Positions 1 to 11,936 of a DNA stretch of 64,000 nt are shown piece by piece. Position numbers and translations under genes: made by a program. Within the stretch, counting starts at the first letter, position 1; each line of letters begins with the position of its first letter. This DNA comes from Eucommia ulmoides (lineage: Eukaryota > Streptophyta > Magnoliopsida > Garryales > Eucommiaceae). Below the pieces are notes generated by a model. The model was given only the letters and a program-made list of their open reading frames with translations. It was not told the origin of the DNA and ran no database searches. The stretch is taken from positions 28,414,649 to 28,478,648 of the forward strand of contig CM028330.1 of assembly GCA_016647705.1 (NCBI GenBank), given 5' to 3'.

Positions 1-99
1 AAAAAAATTGGATGTCGCAAATATACCTCAGTTTCCACATGATAAATTTTTTTGGTAGGTGCTCGTAGCATATGTAATATCACGAATTTCACTTAAAAA
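1..99. other. Flank beyond the Helitron 3' end, no gene seen
   Basis: This is AT-rich sequence just outside the CTAG terminus at 100-103. No open frame, RNA gene or repeat is recognisable. Position 99 is A on the plus strand, so the base following CTAG on the minus strand is T, as expected for Helitron insertion between A and T. Confidence 0.5.
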
Positions 100-129
100 C
101 TAGGTTTATAACCACGCTAAGCGCGGGTT
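100..129 (-). other. Helitron 3' terminus: hairpin plus CTAG
   Basis: On the minus strand an imperfect hairpin (129-110; arms AACC-GCGC against GCG-GGTT with a TTA loop and one bulge) is followed after 6 nt by CTAG (103-100) and then T. A hairpin 6-12 nt upstream of CTRR and a 3' flanking T are the known Helitron termination signal and target preference. Confidence 0.72.
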
Positions 130-690
130 TAAAAATAATTTCATAATTTTTTTTTTAAATATTTGAAATTAATTCTATATTTGTTATGTTATACATAGTT
201 TTTTGTATTAGTTAGTGTGGTTAGTAGTTTTTTTTTTTTTGGGAGGGGGGGGGGGGGGAGGAGGGTGAAGTATGTTTAATTTGGAGCGTTGTGAAAAAAA
301 AATTGGGTTATATTTTTTAAAATTAATTTTCATGGGAGTTTTTTTTTGTTGAAACTGTGAGTATTGTTCAATATTAGATAAAACAATGGAATTTTAGTTG
401 AACACAATTTTAATTTTAAAATAATATTGGTGATAAAATTCAAATTTTTATTTGTGTTGTAGCTAGAGAAATATTATATTTTAGTGAAATTATGTGAAAT
501 TAGTTTGGTCATTTTTTTTGTTTGTAATTAATATTATGATAACATGTTTCTAATGTTATTGTAAAGTGTTAAAAATGTTTTTTCTCACGATGGTCTTTAA
601 TATTTGTATTATTTATTTTTTGTAATTTTTTTAAAAGAAATGATTTGTTGTGAATTTTGATGTTGTGTCTTTCAGTTTATTGCTTGTTTT
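130..690. other. Non-coding Helitron tail left of the Copia insertion
   Basis: AT-rich sequence with long T runs and a G-rich homopolymer tract around 241-258. No coding capacity is seen. In the empty-site reconstruction it joins the sequence at 9413 onward, downstream of the RPA-like gene. Confidence 0.45.
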
Positions 691-2292
691 TGTTGTAAAA
701 GTAAACAACAAAAGTTGTAACAATTAAGTATTGATATTTTGGTGGAACTAATATTTGATCAAGTGTTTCAGTGATTTAAAGTTTCAGTAATGAAGATGTC
801 GAATTGAATGGATGCTAAATGAAGATATTAAGATGATGAAGAAGTATGAAGAGTTTGAAGAAATTAGGGAAAACAACTCAGGTAAATATTAACTCTTAAT
901 ATCCCATTTAAGAACACACATATGACATAAAATGAATTTTATCTTTTTTGTGTGTTTTTATTAAGTATGATCATTTGTTCCTATATGAATTGAAAAGAAA
1001 TATTTTTGAATGACTAAAATGGAATATATATTTATTTAATTTAATTGAGAAATACTTTAGGGGTTTAATTGAGTGTTTTAAAAGTTGTGATTAAGTGAAA
1101 TTGAACCTAAAATGAAGTTCTTATGTTATAAGAGGTCTATAAGAGCTTTTAATTGTCATGACACTTGTAAACTAGCCGTTAGAAGGCTGATTACAAGTTC
1201 CTTTAAATAGACCTATGAATTTTATTAGAAAAACCAATCATTCTAAGAGAATTAATCATTTTATATCATTTTGAGAGAGCTTTTATAAGAGTTAGTATTC
1301 TCCGATATTGTGAGCTTTTCTAAGAGTGATTCTGTGAATCGATTGCGAATTATTCTTGCTGATACCAGAATTAAAGCTATATTGTTCTAATCATTAATTC
1401 TGTGGATTCAGTGTGAGATCTTTCTATATTGTTTATTGTTTATTATTTTATTTTGGAAATTGATCTTAGAAAGTGTTTTTGATTTTTGAAGAAAATATTC
1501 TTTCAAACAATTTATTGAATCTAATTACGTGCTCCAATTTGCTATCATTATTCTTGTTAAAATCAGATTTCTGTATCTCACATGTTTCTATCACTAGTTG
1601 GGATATTAATTGAGTTTTTATTTATCTAGAGTGGTAGAAGCTCCGAGTGAGATTTACTACTTATGAATTTGTGTATTGGTGAGTTGTGACAAATTAAATA
1701 TCATTGGGAATATTTAATCAAGGGTAGCCGGATTTCAGTCTCTTCCTGTAAAGAGATTGAGGTAGTGATTCTTCCTGAATAAGAATTGTGTTTTTGAGTG
1801 ATTTTGTAATGGTTCAATTGTCACCGGGTAAAAGGATATTTGCAGTGTTTTGGTGAGATTTTGATTATTGAGCCTTGGTGTTAAATAAGAATTAAGTTAT
1901 TCTTTAGCCTGTAAAAAGTAGAGGTTCTTCCTTAGCCTGAGAAAAGAAAATTGTAAAGGTTGATTTTGAGCTTGTAAAAGAATCGGTGCGCGAGTTTGGT
2001 TCCTACCTTTAAAGGGATCTTGGTTTTAGTGGGTGCGACATCCGTGGAGCTTAGGGGACTGGATTAACCAAAAGTAACTTGGTGAACTAGTATAAATATT
2101 TTGTATGCTGCATTATTATTTTGGTTATTTTTGTTGTTTGGGTGTGCACTAGATTTATTATAATTCCGCTGTGGTATAAAGATAATAATTAATTTAGGTA
2201 TAAAATTAATTATTTGACTTATTCAAGTATATTATGATAATATTTTTTAATTATCCAATTCACCCCCTATTGGGTATTCTACTGGGTCAAGA
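691..2292 (+). repeat. 5' LTR of Copia element 1, internally deleted
   Basis: Aligned with the 3' LTR it matches along its length except for two changes. The first roughly 30 bases are rearranged (TGTTG is kept, but the ATCCTAAG that follows it in the 3' LTR is not recognisable), and about 0.5 kb is missing after position about 1026, where the 3' LTR carries the GTCGAC palindrome array. It ends at ctgggtcaaga; the 3' LTR ends ctgggccaaca. A TATA-like box (cctttaaataga) lies at about 1200. Confidence 0.88.
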
Positions 2293-2294
2293 AT

Positions 2295-2306
2295 TGGCAT
2301 CAAAGC
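2295..2306 (+). other. Primer binding site, initiator-Met tRNA type
   Basis: TGGCATCAAAGC starts two bases after the 5' LTR. It differs at two positions from TGGTATCAGAGC, the usual primer site of plant Copia elements, which pairs with the 3' end of initiator Met tRNA. Confidence 0.8.
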
Positions 2307-2334
2307 TGATTTAGCTCGAATCTATTTTGCTAAC

Positions 2335-3484
2335 AAAGATCACATGACACACATAATAGGCACACTAGCTGAGGGGCAGTTTATGCATCGACCACCATTG
2401 TTTGCAGGTTAAAGTTACTCATTTTGGAAAGACAGGATGATAGTCTTTCTTCAGGCTACAAATTACGACGTGTGGCTAACAATCGAGGATGTTCTATTCA
2501 TTCAAATGGAAAACAGAGTTGAGAAGAAGAAGGAATAACTTACTGCTTCCGATAAGCAGAAACTTTTTATTAATTCTCAAGCTATTAATATTCTCTTTTG
2601 TTCTTTAATACTAATAAGTATTCTAGAGTTTAAGGTTGTAAATCTGCAAAGGAGATGTGAGATAAGTTACAAGTTACCTACGAAGGAACAAATCAAGTGA
2701 AGCAGTCAAAAATCAATGCACTTATGAGAAAATTTGAGTTGTTCAGGATGGAAGAAAATAAATTGATTTATGAGACGTACACTCGCTTCAACAACATATG
2801 TAACAGTATGAATCAACTCGGAAAGCCATACTCCATGGAGGATAGAGTACGAAAGGTCCTAGGTCCTTGACGAAAATATGAGAGTTAAAGGTGACGACAA
2901 TCAAGGAAGCCAAGGATCTTGACAAATACGACATCGATGATCTAATTGGTAATTTGATGACTCATGAATCGACGATCAAAGGATATGAGGATGATATTAG
3001 AAATAGAAAGAGAAAATCCTTGGCACTAAAAGTTTAAAAAGTTGAAGAAGAGGATGACAGTGATGATGAAAACTTTAATAGTGAGCAAGAGAAGAATGTA
3101 TCATTTCTTGCAAACAATTTTAGAAGAATGACTCGACGCACATTCCGTGGGAAAAGAAATCTCAACATGTCCAAAGTGGAATGCTACAACTGTCGTCAAA
3201 CCGGTCATTTTCAAAATGATTGTCCCGAACCGAAGAAGGATAAAGAAAAAGAGAAGAAGAAGAAAGAAAAGAAGAAAGCAAAGAAGAGTAAGAAGAAATC
3301 GATGAAGGCTACTTGGGATGATATCGATTCAAGTAGCTCGGAAGAATCAAATAGTGAGGATACGTCCATGCTTGCATTAATGGCCACTGGTGGTGAGGTA
3401 ACCAATTGTTCAAGTTCTTGTCCTTTAAATTTTGATGAATTATTTGATGTTTATCAAGAACTTTCACATGAGTATAAAAACTAG
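2335..3484 (+). pseudogene. Copia gag remnant (capsid/nucleocapsid)
   Basis: Gag packages element RNA in virus-like particles. The N-terminal Copia gag domain is recognisable in pieces (RPPLFAG at about 2390, then a Tyr/Ser-F-W-K segment) but interrupted by several stops and frame changes up to about 3100. The open part 3128-3484 contains one CCHC zinc knuckle, CYNCRQTGHFQNDC, with correct spacing C-x2-C-x4-H-x4-C. A lysine-rich stretch and a serine/glutamate-rich tail beginning ATWDDIDSSSSEE follow, a layout typical of SIRE-like gag. It stops at 3484 and a coiled-coil-like segment continues in broken form to about 3870. It is non-functional. Confidence 0.85.
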
Positions 3485-3909
3485 TGTTCTAAAATAAATA
3501 CCCTTCAAAGTACAATTAACACATTAAACAAACAAGTGGTGGATTATGAATTTGAAAACAATGGGTTGAAATATAAATTGATGGATTTACAATCAATTGT
3601 TCTCAAATTTACCAGGGGTAAAAACAATTTGAAAATGCTTTTGGAAGTTTACATGGAGTTTTTGATAAAGCCGGTGTTGGATTTCAGAAAAATCTTAAAC
3701 AAAAACGCTTTCAAAAATTCTTTTCTGAAACTAAAGATCTTATTAGATGTTTTAAATGTAATGTTGTGGGGGCATACTATTCGTAGATGTTTTGCAAAAC
3801 TATCTAACTGTAGACAAGTTTGGGTTTCGAAAGGAATTAAAATTGTCTCGACTAACAAGATCGGACCTACGTAGGCTGGGTACCACTTAGGAACTATTTA
3901 AGGTTCTCC

Positions 3910-6900
3910 TTGCGAGTTATTCTAAAAGCATCAATAAGTAAGGACAAATGGTTCTTGGATAGTGGTTGTTCTCGACACATGACGGGAAATAAAGAAAAAT
4001 TTACATCTTTGACACCTAAAGATGGAGGTCATGTGACTTTCGGAGACAATGCAAAGGGTAAAATTATCGGTATAGGTAATATCGGTAATGGTACTACTAA
4101 GATTAAAGATATTTTACTAGTTGATGGACTTCAACATAACTTGCTTAGTATTAGTCAACTATGTGACAAGGGATACAATGTTATATTTGATAATGATAGA
4201 TGCATCATTAATAATAGTCACGATAGTAGTATTTTGTTAGTTGCATCACGTTTTGAGAATGTGTATACTTGCTCTTTTGATGATTTTAATTCTCAAAATT
4301 TATCTTGTTTGAATGCTTTATCTGAAAATAGTTGGTTATGACATAGAAGACTTGGGCATACTAGTATGGAGTTAATTTCTAACTTATCTTAGAAGACTCT
4401 TGTATGTGGCCTACCTGATTTGAAATATGTGAAGGATAAAGTATGTAACGCATGTCAATTAGGCAAGCAAATTAGATCATCATTTAAGAAAAAAGATGCA
4501 CACATCCATGTCTAGATGTCTTGAATTATTGCATCTTGATTTATTTGGGCCTAACTCTGTTATTAGTTTTTGTGGTAAGTTTTATGCATTTGTCATAGTT
4601 GATGATTATTCTAGACTTATCTGGGTATATTTTCTTGTTAAGAAAAATGAGGTTGCTTCCGTTCTTACTAAATTTTGTAAACGTGTTCAAAATGAGAAAC
4701 AATGTTCTATTATTAACATTCGTAGTGACAGAGGAAGAGAATTTAAGAATGATGAAGTGGTAAGTTATTGTGATGAACATGGTTATGCTCACAACTTTTC
4801 TACACTAAGATCACCGCAACAAAATGGTGTAGTGAAAATGAAGAACATAACGCTTCAAGAGATGGCCAAAACAATGCTAAATGAAAATCGCTTACCAACC
4901 TACTTCTGGGCCGAGACAGTAGGTATCGCTTGTCATGTTGTAAACCGTGTATCAATTCGTAGAGGGTTTAACAAAATCCCATATGAAATCTGGAATGGTA
5001 AGACTCCTAATATTTCCTATTTTAAGGTCTTTGGATACAAATGTTTCATTTTAAATGGCAAAGATAATCTTGGTAAATTTGATGCTAAATCTGATTATGG
5101 GATTTTCCTTGGATATGCTACTAACAGTAAAGCTTATAGAGTTTATAATAAACATACTTTAGTAGTAGAAGAAACTATGCATGTTGTGTTTAAGGAAGCT
5201 GATCCATACTTGTCGAGAAAGGTTTTGGATGATGATGATGCATGTATCTTAAATAACCAAAACTAAGGTAATGATGCACCAAAGGAGTCTCAACAAGGAG
5301 AGGAACCTAAGGAGAAGGATTTGACTTTACCAAGAGCTATAAAGAAAGTACCCGGGCATTCAATTAAAGAAATCATCGATAATTTCGAAAAAGGTGTAAG
5401 TACTCGATCTTCTCTTAGGGATATAATTAATCTTGCTTTCTTATCTCAAATTGAGCCTAAAAATATAAATGAGGCGCTAATTGATGAATCTTGGATTTCT
5501 GCAATGCAAGATGAATTAGTTCAATTTGAGCGAAATAAAGTGTGGTGTCTTGTTCCGAGACTGGATTTTCATCCAGTTATTGGTACTAAATGGGTATTTA
5601 GAAATAAAAAGAATGAATCTGGTATGGTAATTAGAAATAAAATAAGATTAGTGTCACAAGACTATAATCAAGAGGAAGGAATTGATTATGATGAAACTTA
5701 TTCTCCTATTTCTAGACTAGAAGCAATTAGAATGCTACTCGTCTTTGCATGTTCACGTAATTTTAAGGTATATCAAATGGATGTAAAAAGTGCATTTCTA
5801 AATGGCTTTCTAGCTGAAGAAGTTTATGTGGAACAACCCCCAAGATTTCAAAGTGATAAATTTCCCGATCATGTATTTAAACTTTGCAAGGTTTTGTATA
5901 GGCTCAAACAAGCTCTGAGAGCTTGGTATGAGAGACTTAGCCGATATTTGATTGAAAATGGTTTTCGAAGGGGTATTTGTGATATTGCACTATTTGTTAA
6001 ACAAACTGATTCTGATATCCTATTAATTCAAGTATATGTTGATGATATCATTTTTGGATCTACTAATGAGGATCTTTATCAAGAGTTTGTTAAGATAATG
6101 CAGGTTGAATTTGAAATGAGTATGATGGAGGAGTTGAATTTCTTTCTTGGATTGCAAATTAAGCAAACCAAAGAAGCGATATTTATAAACCAAGCTAAAT
6201 ACACCAAGGAGCTGTTAAAGAAATATGGCTTGGAAGGAGCTAAAGAGTACAAAACTCCCATGGCAACGGCTACAAAAATTGAAAAAGATGACACCGGCAA
6301 AAGCGTTAATGAAAAATTATATCGTGGTATGATTGGTAGCTTATTGTATTTAACTGCTAGTAGACCTGATATTATCTATAGTGTTTGTCTTTGTGCTAGA
6401 TATCAGTCTTGTCCTAAAGAATCGCACTTGACTACAGTTAAGCAAATTTTTCGTTATTTAAAGGGGACGACTAACTTAGGATTATGGTATCCTAGGGGGA
6501 GTGATTTTAAATTGATAAGTTACTCTGATGCTGACTTTGCTGGTTGCAAAGTTGAGCAAAAAAGCACAAGTAGATCATGTAATTTGTTAGGACATGCTTT
6601 AGTTTCTTGGTCAAGCAAGAAACAGAATTCAATAGCCTTATCCACTTCTAAGGCTGAATACATGGCAGCTGGTAACTGTTGTGCTCAAATTTTATATATT
6701 AAGTAAGAGTTGAATGATTTTGGAGTTTGTATAGAGGAGGTCCCGATCTTTTGTGATAATAAAAGTGCTATATGTCTAAGTAAAAATCCTACACAGTACT
6801 CACGAACTAAGCACAAAGAGATTAGACATTACTTTATTAGTGATCACATTCAGAAAATAGATATTATTATTGAGTATATTGATACCTCCGACTAGCTTGC

Positions 6901-6994
6901 TAATGTTTTTACCAAACCACCAGCGCAAGATTAGTTTGTGAAAATCATTCGCGGTTTAGGTGTGGCTAGACATAATGATATTTACCTAGAGTGA
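3910..6994 (+). pseudogene. Copia pol remnant: protease, integrase, RT, RNase H
   Basis: Protease: WFLDSGCSRHM at about 3950 keeps the D-S-G active site. GAG-pre-integrase: the HHCC zinc region is at about 4340-4470, with W changed to a stop directly before HRRLGH, then a frameshift near 4495. Integrase core (4496-5266): the first two acidic residues are visible in LDLFGP and SDRGREF, but the catalytic Glu after PQQNGVV is Lys. Reverse transcriptase (from 5321): YVDD at about 6037 is intact, with the WVFRNK and QMDVKSAFLNG motifs present. RNase H: SYSDADFAG, then SKAEYMAAG. Stops at 6704, 6893 and 6932 lie where Gln is usual in at least two cases. The last codons end at 6994. Many lesions are C-to-T or G-to-A changes, consistent with decay of methylated DNA. 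Confidence 0.92.
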
Positions 6995-7280
6995 GTTACA
7001 TGTGTGTTGTTTTCTCTTCTTCTACCTAAATTTGTTTTTGAAGATGAAAAGGGGGAGAAATTAGTGATGTTTTATTTGTTTTATTTAGGGGGAGTGTTCT
7101 AAAACTATGTTTTAATCAAAAGGGAGAAATTTAAAAAATTGTGCTTTATTGAGTATTTTTAAATTATGTTTTATAAAATCTTCGTTATGATGCCTAAATG
7201 AGTTAAAGAACCTATCCTCGGATTCAAAGGGAGTGTGGTTATATTTTATTTTAAAGAAAACATTAAAGTTAATTGTCATC
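6995..7280 (+). other. Copia element 1 non-coding tail
   Basis: The segment between the end of pol and the polypurine tract has several gggggag runs (for example at about 7051 and 7089). No env-like open frame is present, although some SIRE-like elements carry one here. Confidence 0.6.
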
Positions 7281-7297
7281 ATAAAAAATGGGGAGAT
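7281..7297 (+). other. Polypurine tract of Copia element 1
   Basis: A purine-rich stretch (aaaaaatggggaga) ends immediately before the TGTTGATCC start of the 3' LTR. This is the usual site of plus-strand priming. A matching tract precedes the 3' LTR of the minus-strand relative at 26497-26512. Confidence 0.75.
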
Positions 7298-9412
7298 TGT
7301 TGATCCTAAGATTTTGATGAACAATTAAGTATTGAAGTTTTGGTGGAACTAATGTTTGATCAAGTGTTTCAGTGATTTAAAGTTCTAGTAATGAAGATGT
7401 CAAATTGAATGGATGCTAAATGAAGATATTAAGATGATGAAGAAGTATTAAGAGTTTAAAGAAATTATGAAAAATAACCCAGGTAAATATTAACTCTTAA
7501 TGTTCCATTTAGGAATACACACATGACACAAAATGATTTTTTTTTTTTTGTGTGTGTTTTTATTAAGTATGATTATTTTCTCCTATATGAATTGAAAAGA
7601 AATATTTTTGAATGACTAAAATGGAATATAAGAATATTAGTGGAGCTTATTTAAAGATAAAAATGGATAAATGGGCGAAATCATAAAAGAAAGTGAGTTA
7701 AAAATGAGATCAGAGAAGAGATTCAGAAAGAGAGAGTCGACTGAGGAGTCGATCAGAGAAAAAGTTGAAATATCTTGAATTGAAGAGTCGACCAACAAGT
7801 CGACCGGTAAAACAACTGAACTCTCTAAATCTGCGAGTCGACCGAGCGGTAGACCGGTGAAAGCACGACAAACTCTCTAAATCTACGAGACGACCGAGCG
7901 GTCGACCGATGAACTGCATGGGCTACTTCTAGTATCTTCCAGTTGACTGGGTAGTCGACTAAACACGTAGTTTCAGGATACTGTTTGATCCAAGTTTAAA
8001 TCCAAAAATAGCCATTTTTGGTTAGGATTTGAGAGAGATTTTGGGGATATTCTTTATATTTGAGATATGGTTCATATACTAATTAAATCATTTCAATATG
8101 GTTCATTAAATATTAATGTTTTTCAATTTGGTAATTAAAATGGATTCTATACTTATTTAATTTAATTGAGAAAAACTTTAGGGGTTTAATTGAGTGTTTT
8201 GAAAGTTGTTATTAAGTGAAATTGAACCTAAATGAAGTTCTTATGTTATAAGTGGTGTATAAGAGCTTTTAATTTTCATGACACTTGTAAACTAGTCGTT
8301 AGAAGGCTGATTACAAGTTCCTTTAAATAGACTTGCGAATTTTATTAGAAAAGCCAATCATTCTAAGAGAGTTAATCATTCTATATCATTTTGAGAGAGC
8401 TTTTATAAGAGTTAGTATTCTCCGATATTGTGAGCTTTTCTAAGAGTGATTTTGTGAATCAATTGCGATCTATTCTTGTTCATACTAGAATTGAAGCTAT
8501 ATTGTTCTAATAATTAATTCTGTGGATTTTGGGTGAGATCTTTCTATATTGTTTATTGTTTATTATTTTATTTTGGAAATTGATCTTAGAAAGTGTTTTT
8601 GATTTTTGAAGAAAATATTCTTTCAAATAATTTATTGAATCTGATTACGTGCTCCAATTTGCTACCCTTACTCTTATTAAAATCAGATTTCTATACCTCA
8701 CATATTTCTATCACTAGTTGGGTTATTAATTGAGTTTTTATTTATCTGGGGTAGTAGATGCTCCGAGTGAGATTTACTACTTATCAATTTGTGTATTGGT
8801 GAATTGTGACGGATTAAATATCATTGGGGATATTCAATCAAGGGTAGCCAGGTTTTAGTCTCTTCTTGTAAAGAGATTAGGGTAGTGATTCTTCCAGGAT
8901 AAGAATTGTGTTTTTGAGTGATTTTGTAATGGTTCAATTCTTACCGGGTAAAAGGATATTTGCAGTGTTTTGGTGAGGTTTTGATTCTTGAGCCTTAGTG
9001 TTAAAAAGAATTAAGATATTCTTTAGCCTGTAAAAAGTAGAGGTTCTTCCTTAGCCTGAGAAAAAGAAATTGTAAATGTTGATTCGGAGCTTGTAAAAGA
9101 ATCGGTATGCGAGTTTGATTCCTACCTTTAAAGGGATCTTGGTTTTAGTGGGTGCGACCTCCGTGGAGCTCGGGGGATTGGATTAGCCAAGAGTAGCTTG
9201 GTGAACTGGTATAAATCTTTTGTGTGCTGCATTATTATTTTGGTTATTTTTATTGTTTGGGTGTGCACTAGATTTATTATAATTCCGTTGTAGTATAAAG
9301 ATAACAATTAATTTAGGCATAAAATTAATTATTTGGTTTATTCAAGTATATTATGATAATATTTTTTAATTACACAATTCATCCCCCTCTTGGGTATTCT
9401 ACTGGGCCAACA
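7298..9412 (+). repeat. 3' LTR of Copia element 1
   Basis: The LTR starts TGTTGATCC and ends GGCCAACA, giving short TGTTG/CAACA inverted termini. It is about 2115 bp and is the best-preserved LTR of this family in the window. It contains the GTCGAC palindrome array (7725-7960) missing from the 5' LTR and a TATA-like box (cctttaaatagac) at about 8321. Confidence 0.92.
7725..7960 (+). repeat. GTCGAC palindrome array in the Copia LTR upstream region
   Basis: At least eight GTCGAC or one-off variants occur, often paired as GTCGACCGAGCGGTCGACCG, separated by aactctctaaatct-type spacers. The array lies several hundred bases upstream of the TATA-like box. The same array is present in degraded form in the solo LTR at about 17675-17840. 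Confidence 0.8.
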
Positions 9413-11696
9413 CTTGTTTTGTGTGCAATAAATTATTATTAAACATACATATGATAATTGTTGTTGTGTGTGAGGCGTTGGTGTGATTTCCAAACTTGTA
9501 TCAATATCTGTTATTTTTAAGCAGTTTTGTTTGGTTGTTGGAACATCTTCTATCGAGTGAACAATGCGTACAATTGTATAGTTTTCCCATCCATCTTTGA
9601 GATTGTAATCATTTATACGCAATCGAAAGATGTAAGATTTTTTGATTGTTGGTGTCATGACAACTAACATTTCTCTGGGATCTATTTTCTACAAACAAAA
9701 TATGTAATATTAGTTATTTTTTTCAAAGGTATTTTAATTGCATTATTTTCATGCATATTAATATTTTAAGTATAAATAATAACGCACTTACATCAATGTA
9801 GCAGAGGTCCATTGCAGTCTTCCCGAATAAAGTTTCACAATCCCGATAAAAAAGGACGAAAGTTGCATTGTCTGTTCCAACAGATACATCGATCTGAACT
9901 TTGTATCTATGATTAATGATGTGTTAGTAATTTGAAATGTTCTTTAATTTTTATGAAGTTTGTTGGTTTTTCGGTTGATATACCATGGAGTTGAGTGGCG
10001 TGCTTCCACATCGCAATAGTAGCACTAGAGTTTGTCATCATTTTCTTTAACTTTTTTTTCTACAATATATACATGAGCTGTAACACCATCCTTGATCGGC
10101 TCGAATATCTTTTATTGTTGCTTTGCATGTGCAAAATATTTCTTGTATATAAAGAATGTTTTTTTTATTTTTTATTTTTTTTTTATTTTAAATATAAGTA
10201 ATTGATGAGTTTTATAATTTGTTTTTTGATAATATTAAGTTAATAACTTAACATTCGGGTTCCATTCTATTCGTTTGATTTCTTCAATGGTTTTTTTGTT
10301 CTCTTTCATTTGATCTTCTAATGAACTGTTTGTCTTTTCTTGAGACGATAATCGAATAACTATTTCTGATGGCGTCTTTCTTTTGCATTGTGAAATTTAA
10401 ATGAGAATGGAAAAAGAGGAAGTGGTTATGCGTAAATATAGTAAATGTCAATTTTTACAGGTATACAAAATATGACCTGTCTCAGAAGAATGTTGTCTCT
10501 GGGATGTCAATATTCATATATATTTTAGTAGCATTGGCAAACGTTAAGGTACAGTCTCCTGTTAATAAAATATTAGAATTTAATTTGTGGTACAACTTTT
10601 ATATTTTTAATTCTTTTTAATAGAGAAAGAGTAAGAACATTATCGACAGTTATTTTTATGAAAGTTCATAAGGAGTACTTGAAATATAGTTAATAAGTTT
10701 ATATGATATAAAGAAATATAGTTAATAAATTTATTTAAAAAGGAAAGTTTATAAAGAAAATAATTGAAAATTATAGAAAATCTCTGAATGTCTTCACAGT
10801 AGTCAAAGTGATAACCATAACGTATGACCCGTCATTTGAAAACAAAACATTTTCATCGACTTGATTAGCCACATTTCCCCCATAATGTAGCTCTAATTTT
10901 GATTCCTCTGTTGAAAGAAAAAAAGTGAAAAAATGTAATTACAATATTTTTTAGTCAAATATTTGTTGTTTTTTACATTACAAATTATTAATGTATAGTA
11001 TTTAATTGCAAAACTTACTCTTGCAGTTCGATTTCAACATTTCTTCTTTGAGTTGTGGCTGTACCTGTTTTAGTGGACTCACAATCTCCAATAGCAATGA
11101 CTTTCCCAGCGACATCTGTAATTAGTTACAAAGAAAAATTAGTAATTTTTTAAAGTAATTTTTTTAAAGTATTTTTTTTAAGGTGGAATTTTTTATTACC
11201 GGTTAAATTCAATGTTTTTTCAACTCTGCTAGATAGTTCACTGTAAGATGAAAAGTGAAATTTGTGCTACGAGATAATACTGCATTCTAAAATGAACTTT
11301 CTAACTGATGTTGTCACTAAAAAATTAATCCTTTGAGCATTTGTAGTTGGTTTGTACTGGATTTGCCATACCCAGTTTGAAATTTGTGATCATATAAACG
11401 TTGCCTTCATTGATTTGATTGCGGAACTTATCAACCAATGGTTTTCTGACATAGCAATGAATATCATTTCCCTATAATAACAATATATAACATACAAAAA
11501 GTAGCAAAGTAAGATTTGTAAGTTGATTTAAGTTGGCGAAGAATATACCTCCTCGTCAATAAGTATCATTTCCAGACTCACTATTTCATTGTTTTTCTAG
11601 AAATTGAAAGCTTCTCATATTCGGCTTGCCCTAACAACTATGGTCCATGTATCACGTGCACTCGAAAGTTCAGTTATCAGGCTGTAGTGAGATATC
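9413..11696 (-). pseudogene. RPA70-like single-strand DNA-binding protein gene, Helitron-borne
   Basis: Replication protein A large subunit binds single-stranded DNA through tandem OB folds. RPA70-like genes are known cargo of plant Helitrons. The minus strand shows successive exon-like blocks. About 11696-11549 is the first OB fold (DTWTIVVRASRI, then SLEMILIDEE). About 11471-11335 carries GNDIHCYVRKPLVDKFRNQI. About 11115-11019 carries GKVIAIGDCEST. Others lie at about 10915-10790 (IRATLWG), 10552-10445 (NATKIYMNIDIPE) and 10395-10245. A zinc-ribbon-like block (GWCYSSCIYCRKK, then CYYCDV) is at about 10150-9985, and C-terminal OB pieces at 9910-9790 and 9690-9413. Splice sites such as the donors at 11548 and 11018 fit. 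Several stops and one frameshift make it a pseudogene. The Copia insertion cuts off its 3' side. Confidence 0.8.
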
Positions 11697-11936
11697 CTGC
11701 ACATGAATAAGAAATAGTTATGTTGTAATAATATGTGAGGTATGATTCTTATTAGTTTAAATGTCAATTTTTTTTAATAGTATGTAAATGGTCAATTTTG
11801 TTTTTTTAATTATTAGTAAGTTATAATTATATGTGTATATGGTATTTTGCTGAGATATTTTGTTATATTTGAAAATAAAGGTGATGGAAAAAATAATTTT
11901 TATATGGATGTATTTTTTAGTAGTTTGTTGAAGTTG

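Larger units (their letters stand above)
691..9412 (+). mobile_element. Ty1/Copia LTR retrotransposon, full-length but inactivated
   Basis: Two related LTRs (691-2292 and 7298-9412) flank an initiator-Met-type primer binding site, a gag remnant with a zinc knuckle, and a pol remnant in Copia order: protease, integrase, reverse transcriptase, RNase H. A purine-rich tract lies just before the 3' LTR. The long LTRs and the lysine- and serine-rich tail after the zinc knuckle resemble the SIRE/Maximus branch; that lineage call is inference. The frame is broken by many stops, and the integrase catalytic Glu is replaced by Lys. An identical 8-base cttgtttt lies directly outside both ends (683-690 and 9413-9420). 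It is inserted in the Helitron. Confidence 0.93.

Noticed and set aside
9995-10201. 68-codon hydrophobic Phe-rich frame
   Set aside because: It is the reverse strand of the zinc-ribbon exon of the RPA-like gene plus T-rich intron.
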